Origin: Acidobacteria bacterium RBG_13_68_16
Lineage (GTDB): Bacteria; Acidobacteriota; Thermoanaerobaculia; Thermoanaerobaculales; Thermoanaerobaculaceae
Reading direction: 5' to 3'
Assembly: GCA_001766905.1 (NCBI GenBank)
Contig: MEKI01000071.1
Coordinates: 13,784-57,719, forward strand
DNA length: 43,936 nt
Part shown: positions 40,904 through 43,936 of the stretch, piece after piece
Numbering within the stretch: position 1 is the stretch's first letter
Layout of the letters: the number at the start of each line of letters is the position of its first letter
Translations under genes and position numbers: made by a program
Notes under the pieces: model-generated
What the model saw: only the letters and a program-made list of their open reading frames with translations
What the model was told of the DNA's origin: nothing
The model's database searches: none

Positions 40904-40909
40904 AGTCTA
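40904..40909 (-). promoter_or_regulatory. -10 element of the aldolase-rarA operon
   Basis: TAGACT on the minus strand ends 10 nt before the ATG at 40893. No -35 is recognised. It supports the shorter start choice. Confidence 0.35.
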
Positions 40910-41024
40910 CCTTCATCGGAGGCGTGGCGCCCGAGGCGAACGGCACGACCCTCGACCGTTCCTGCCGGCAACGAGATGCCGCGGGCCCGCACGCGGGGTT
41001 TTCCCTGAGCGAAGCGAAGGGCTC

Positions 41025-41104
41025 GGGATGAGATCCCTCGCTGCGCTCAGGATGAGATCCTTCGCTGCGCTCAGGATGAGATCCTTCGCTGCGCTCAGGA
41101 TGAC
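41025..41104. repeat. 24-bp tandem repeat, 3.3 copies
   Basis: Three consecutive 24-bp units at 41025-41048, 41049-41072 and 41073-41096, plus eight bases of a fourth. The unit core is GGATGAGATCCTTCGCTGCG; units 2 and 3 are identical and unit 1 has CCC for CCT and starts with G. The segment just upstream (GAGCGAAGCGAAGGGCTCGG, 41007-41026) resembles its reverse complement. Similar short repeats are scattered in many environmental genomes. It lies in the aldolase-TPR gap and has no coding sense. Confidence 0.9.
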
Positions 41105-41133
41105 TTTTCGCCGCCGGGGGCGGCGAAAAGTCA
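41101..41133. terminator. Perfect 15-bp hairpin at the TPR gene stop
   Basis: TGACTTTTCGCCGCC (41101-41115), a GGG loop, and its exact reverse complement (41119-41133). The right arm contains the TGA stop of the minus-strand TPR gene (41131-41133). The stem is strong enough to block transcription in either direction, but no T-run follows. It abuts the tandem repeat, so the two may form one inserted element. Confidence 0.7.
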
Positions 41134-41754
41134 CTTTATTCGCTTGGCGATCTCCCCTTCCAGGCCGGTCAGGTCGGGGATGTTGGGGACCTTCCCCTGC
41201 AGCTTCTTGAGCTTCTCCACCTCAACCCTGGCGCCTGCGGCGTCGTTGAGGTCGAACAGCCTCACCACCGCGGCGTTGTACCGCGACTGCCAGTGGTCCG
41301 GGCGCATGTCGGCGGCGCGGTCGAACAGCTCGAGGGCCTGCTGCGCCTTGCCGGTTTCCTTGTAGCAAACGCCCAGGTCGGTCAGCACGTCCGGCGACTC
41401 GTCCTTGATCGCGCGCGCCTTCTCGTAGTAGCCGGCGGCCTTGACGAAGTCGTTCAAGTCGTACTGGGTGTTGGCCAACTGAACGAGGTGGTCGTAGTTG
41501 TTGGGGTCCTGCGCGAGCAGCGTCTCGAGCTCCCGAACCTGTTCGAGGAGCCGCGGGTTCGCGGTCGCGGCGGTGCGTCCCCCTTCGGGCGGCATCGCCG
41601 GCTGGCCCGTAAGCGGGGGAGCGCCGGGGACCCCAGCGTGGGGGTTACTGGCCTGCGGGGCGGGGACCACCGCCTGCTTCTGCCCAATCAGGTACCCGAA
41701 GAAGAATCCAAGGAGGATTCCGACCACAGCCGTAGCAATCGGGTTCTTCCACAT
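41131..41754 (-). CDS. Membrane-anchored TPR protein
   Basis: A 207-aa protein with an N-terminal membrane segment (IATAVVGILLGFFFGYLIGQ), a Pro/Ala/Gly-rich linker of about 45 residues, and three TPR units (LEQVRELETLLAQDPNNYDH, ANTQYDLNDFVKAAGYYEKA, LTDLGVCYKETGKAQQALEL, RPDHWQSRYNAAVVRLFDLN). The TPR part faces the periplasm if the segment is an uncleaved anchor. It probably scaffolds envelope protein contacts; no partner can be named. The ATG at 41754 has GGAGAG just upstream. The secreted coiled-coil gene is 21 bp upstream in the same direction. The stop codon lies within a strong hairpin. Confidence 0.88.
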   Translation of the reverse strand: MWKNPIATAVVGILLGFFFGYLIGQKQAVVPAPQASNPHAGVPGAPPLTGQPAMPPEGGRTAATANPRLLEQVRELETLLAQDPNNYDHLVQLANTQYDLNDFVKAAGYYEKARAIKDESPDVLTDLGVCYKETGKAQQALELFDRAADMRPDHWQSRYNAAVVRLFDLNDAAGARVEVEKLKKLQGKVPNIPDLTGLEGEIAKRIK

Positions 41755-41775
41755 CTCGCTCTCCAGACCGAAGCC

Positions 41776-42504
41776 TCAAGGACGCGGTTCGCGGCGTCCC
41801 ACCCAGGTGCCCGCGGCGGGCATGCCGACGGCGAGGTTCGTCGCATCCCACGTCCCTTCAAGTCGCTTCTCGTTTCCGCGGGTGATCAGCCGCCCGCTGT
41901 AGACCGCGTTGAAGCCTTGCTGCGAGTCGATCCTTTCGAGACGGACAGTGCCATCGATGAACGTGCCGCGCAGCGAGCCCCTCCAGCCCCCCGAGAGCTG
42001 GTAGACGCCCGTCACGACGCTCCCGTCCAGGCGCAGGTCGAAGGTTCCCCTCAACGCGCCGGGCTCCACAGCTACCGACCACCTGCCGGACAGCTCGTCA
42101 AGGGTAGCCTGACTCGCCTCCTCCATCCGCCGGATCTCGGACTGGACCTGTTCCAGGTAGGCGCGCCGTGCCCCGATCGTTGACCGGAGCTGCTGCGCGG
42201 ATCCGACCAGGCCTTCTACCTCGGATTCCGCATGGCGAAGGTCCGCCGAGCGAGCGGTGAAGCTTCCAAGATCCTCACCGTCCCTCTGTGCTCGCAGCAG
42301 GTCATCCCCGAGCCGAAGCAGCCTGTCGCTCGCTGCTCTGAGCTGTTCCTGCACCCGCTCGAGGGTAGTGAGGTCGGCCGCGAGCAGTCGCTTCTCGACC
42401 TCGGCCTGCGCCTTGAACACCTCCAGGACCGGGTCCCGCCCCTGGGCGGACGCCCAGCCGGTCAGCACCAGACCAACGGTCACCAGCGCGCTCGTTCGCC
42501 TCAT
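41776..42504 (-). CDS. Secreted coiled-coil/beta-domain protein, unknown
   Basis: A 242-aa protein with a signal peptide (RRTSALVTVGLVLTGWASAQG). Residues about 25-135 are a long helical, probably coiled-coil region (EVEKRLLAADLTTLERVQEQ, LRHAESEVEGLVGSAQQLRS). The C-terminal 100 residues are beta-rich with short repeated strands (LSGRWSVAVEPGALRGTFDL, LDGSVVTGVYQLSGGWRGSL, RLEGTWDATN), like a small beta barrel with GxW turns. I do not recognise the family. It probably resides in the periplasm. The ATG at 42504 has GGGAGAAGGGG upstream. It precedes the membrane TPR protein by 21 bp, and the two may interact. It diverges from the thioesterase gene. Confidence 0.78.
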   Translation of the reverse strand: MRRTSALVTVGLVLTGWASAQGRDPVLEVFKAQAEVEKRLLAADLTTLERVQEQLRAASDRLLRLGDDLLRAQRDGEDLGSFTARSADLRHAESEVEGLVGSAQQLRSTIGARRAYLEQVQSEIRRMEEASQATLDELSGRWSVAVEPGALRGTFDLRLDGSVVTGVYQLSGGWRGSLRGTFIDGTVRLERIDSQQGFNAVYSGRLITRGNEKRLEGTWDATNLAVGMPAAGTWVGRREPRP

Positions 42505-42698
42505 CGCCCCTTCTCCCGCGTCACACCGCCCATGGCCTCCGGTCGGCCCGGGGTGCGCCGCCCCTGATCAGAATACGGGCGTCCGGGTCGCGGCATCCAG
42601 CCCAGCGGATCCCGTTTCCGGCCTCAGGTGCCGCTCGGTTCCGCGGCCGCCCGCTGCGTGGTCACACTACCACACAAGGCGGCACGCCCTCGCTTTGC

Positions 42699-42704
42699 TA
42701 GACT
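42699..42704 (+). promoter_or_regulatory. -10 element of the thioesterase gene (leaderless)
   Basis: TAGACT ends exactly 6 nt before the ATG at 42711, with no ribosome site between. The -35 region (AAGGCG) is not recognisable. Elsewhere in the 206-bp divergent gap, a TATTCT on the minus strand about 70 bp before the 42504 start is a further weak candidate. Confidence 0.45.
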
Positions 42705-42710
42705 CCTCGC

Positions 42711-43145
42711 ATGACCCGCCCGGAAGAGCGGCAACCGGCGATCCGTGTCAGCCTGCTCCCGCGCGACACCAACCCTCACGGGACGATCTTCGGGGGCGTG
42801 ATCCTCTCCTACGTCGACCAGGCGGGCGCCATCGAGGCACGCTTCCACGGTGCCGATCGCGTGGTCACCGTGGCAATGGAGAAGGTCGTCTTTCACGCAC
42901 CCGTCCACGTCGGTGACCTGGTTTCGTTCTACGGCGAGCTCGTACGCGTCGGCCGTACATCCATAACCGTGAAGGTCGTGGTGGAGGCGGCACGGCCCAG
43001 GGCCCGCGCCACCCCCCGACGCGTCACCGAGGCCGAGATCACCTACGTCAACGTGGATCCGAGCGGCAAACCGATCCCCGTCCGGCGGTCCGCCTCGCGG
43101 CCACGGGTGACCGCGAGCCGCGAGAGGCGTAGACTGACCGGGTGA
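42711..43145 (+). CDS. Acyl-CoA thioesterase, YciA/hotdog family
   Basis: A 144-aa hotdog-fold thioesterase. It shows the acyl-CoA hydrolase pattern: [29 protein letters not shown], with the catalytic Asp in the YVDQAG helix, then [20 protein letters not shown] and [12 protein letters not shown]. The C-terminal 30 residues are basic and poorly conserved. The family hydrolyses acyl-CoA thioesters, with broad chain length in YciA. The start ATG lies 6 nt after TAGACT, so it is likely leaderless. Its last codons overlap the start of the NfeD-like gene by 4 bp (GTGA), so the three plus-strand genes here form one operon with maf. Confidence 0.92.
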   Translation: MTRPEERQPAIRVSLLPRDTNPHGTIFGGVILSYVDQAGAIEARFHGADRVVTVAMEKVVFHAPVHVGDLVSFYGELVRVGRTSITVKVVVEAARPRARATPRRVTEAEITYVNVDPSGKPIPVRRSASRPRVTASRERRRLTG

Positions 43146-43657
43146 CCTGGGCGTTTATCTACCTTGTGGCGCTCCTGGTCGGTCTGGTGCTGGCCACCGT
43201 GACCGGGCTGCTGCGGGACCTCCGAAACCTCTCGCGTCACCACCACCTGGTTGTCCCCCACCCCGACCAGCAGTCGGCGTTTTTCGCGTTGCTCGGCCGC
43301 AGGCTCGCGGTAGGCTCGTTCCTGTTCGGTTTCGTGGGCCTGGCGATGGGGGCCCGCAAGATGTCGCATCCGAGCATCACGTTCCCGGTCGCGGTCGGTG
43401 CCGGTTTAGTCGGGTTCATCCTCGGCCTCGGCCTCTACCGCAGGCCTCGCGTCAGGACGATACACGGCGACACGGCAACCGTGGTGCGCGACATCCCGTC
43501 TGGCGGCTACGGGCAGATCCGGCTCGAGCGCCAGGGGGGGAGCGTCGTCCTGGCGGCGCAGAACCTCGACCACACCCCCATCCCGGCCGGCTCCGAGGTC
43601 GAGGTCGTGGACTCCACGCGTTCGGTGGTCACCGTCCGCAAGCAGACCCGGGGGTGA
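43142..43657 (+). CDS. NfeD-like membrane protein with C-terminal OB-type domain
   Basis: A 171-aa protein with an N-terminal membrane helix ([20 protein letters not shown]), a short basic loop, two further helices ([36 protein letters not shown]) and a soluble beta domain ([20 protein letters not shown], then [20 protein letters not shown]). The end matches the NfeD OB-fold pattern, found with stomatin-like proteins or membrane proteases, though no partner gene is present. The start is a GTG at 43142, overlapping the thioesterase stop. Its stop overlaps the maf start (GTGA). The assignment is based on layout rather than a strict signature. Confidence 0.75.
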   Translation: MTWAFIYLVALLVGLVLATVTGLLRDLRNLSRHHHLVVPHPDQQSAFFALLGRRLAVGSFLFGFVGLAMGARKMSHPSITFPVAVGAGLVGFILGLGLYRRPRVRTIHGDTATVVRDIPSGGYGQIRLERQGGSVVLAAQNLDHTPIPAGSEVEVVDSTRSVVTVRKQTRG

Positions 43658-43936
43658 CCCTGGGTGCTCTGACCCTGGTGCTCGCCTCGGGTTCGCCACG
43701 CCGGCGCGAGCTGCTGGGGCGCCTCGGCCTCGACGTGGCCATCGTCGCGCCCGATGTGGACGAGAGCCCCATTCCGGGCGAGCCTCCGCCAATCCACGCC
43801 CTGCGCCTCGCGAGGGAGAAGGCGCAGAAAGTCGCCGCCCTCCACCCCTCGCTTCCGGTGCTCGCCGCCGACACGGTCGTGACAGTTGGGGAGAAGATTT
43901 TCGGTAAGCCGGCGAGCCGGGCTGACGCGGCAACCA
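43654..43936 (+). CDS. maf: Maf family nucleotide pyrophosphatase (5' part only)
   Basis: The first 94 codons of a Maf/YhdE/YceF-family gene, cut by the window end. It reads LTLVLASGSPRRRELLGRLG (the SGSPRR motif), DVDESPIPGEPP, LAREKAQKVAA, and PVLAADTVVTVGEKIFGKP, the ADT and GKP signature of the active site. Family members hydrolyse dTTP, UTP and modified nucleotides to monophosphates, and were first described as septum inhibitors. The GTG start at 43654 overlaps the upstream stop (GTGA). Whether it is the dTTP/UTP or the m7GTP type cannot be told from this part. Confidence 0.95.
   Translation, partial: MTLGALTLVLASGSPRRRELLGRLGLDVAIVAPDVDESPIPGEPPPIHALRLAREKAQKVAALHPSLPVLAADTVVTVGEKIFGKPASRADAAT

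Noticed and set aside
41025-41104. Tandem repeat as a CRISPR array
   Set aside because: Units are directly adjacent with no unique spacers, and no cas genes are present.

Overview
The window is a GC-rich, gene-dense chromosomal segment of a Gram-negative-type (diderm) bacterium. Lipopolysaccharide transport genes (lptA, B, C, F and G functions) show an outer membrane. The combination of a long serial regulatory PTS operon (rpoN, hpf, ptsN, hprK, rapZ, EIIA-Man, ptsH, ptsI), a fused LptF-LptG permease, J-domain/TPR and HEAT-like proteins and a RodZ-like protein suggests Acidobacteriota or a deltaproteobacterial-grade relative. This is inference from gene content; no rRNA is present to test it. 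No phage, transposase, CRISPR array, tRNA or rRNA gene was found, so the content is mostly core.

Layout. 0-5 kb, plus strand: dnaE and rocD, ending at a hairpin. 5.1-9.4 kb, minus strand: a fused lptF-lptG gene, an AT-rich 28-bp site matching the XerC/XerD dif consensus (7640-7667), then parB and parA. 9.5-9.75 kb: a small intergenic array of repeated hairpins. 9.8-12.5 kb, minus: a bifunctional-nuclease-family gene, miaB and a secreted coiled-coil protein. 12.5-24.5 kb, minus: cupin, ptsI, ptsH, EIIA-Man, rapZ, hprK, ptsN, hpf, rpoN, lptB, fused lptC-lptA and accA, mostly overlapping by 1-8 bp and so translationally coupled. 23.7-26.5 kb, minus: mtgA and a class A penicillin-binding protein. 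26.5-32.2 kb: a tiny membrane protein, a secreted protein of unknown function, a PP2C phosphatase, a J-domain/TPR protein and a RodZ-like protein sandwiched between two paralogous helical-repeat proteins. 32.2-38.8 kb: phosphomannomutase/phosphoglucomutase, a divergent D-amino-acid transaminase-like gene, an SDR reductase, a family 2 glycosyltransferase, an rRNA methyltransferase and a diguanylate cyclase. 38.9-42.5 kb, minus: rarA, a class II aldolase, a short tandem repeat with a strong hairpin, a membrane-anchored TPR protein and a secreted protein. 42.7 kb to the end, plus: acyl-CoA thioesterase, an NfeD-like protein and the start of maf.

Two architectural points stand out. First, left of the dif-like site the first two genes run rightwards, and right of it almost everything runs leftwards. 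That is the co-orientation expected on both sides of a replication terminus, yet parAB, normally near the origin, lies about 100 bp from the site. Second, many genes have a sigma-70-type -10 hexamer, often with a -35 element at 16-17 bp spacing, ending only 6-10 nt before the start codon. This predicts leaderless or nearly leaderless transcripts.

Functionally, the central operon links the nitrogen/energy regulatory PTS (EI, HPr, HPr kinase, two EIIA proteins, RapZ) with sigma-54, ribosome hibernation, LPS export and fatty acid synthesis, next to peptidoglycan glycosyltransferases. It is an envelope and nutrient-signalling cluster with no sugar permease (EIIB/EIIC) in view.
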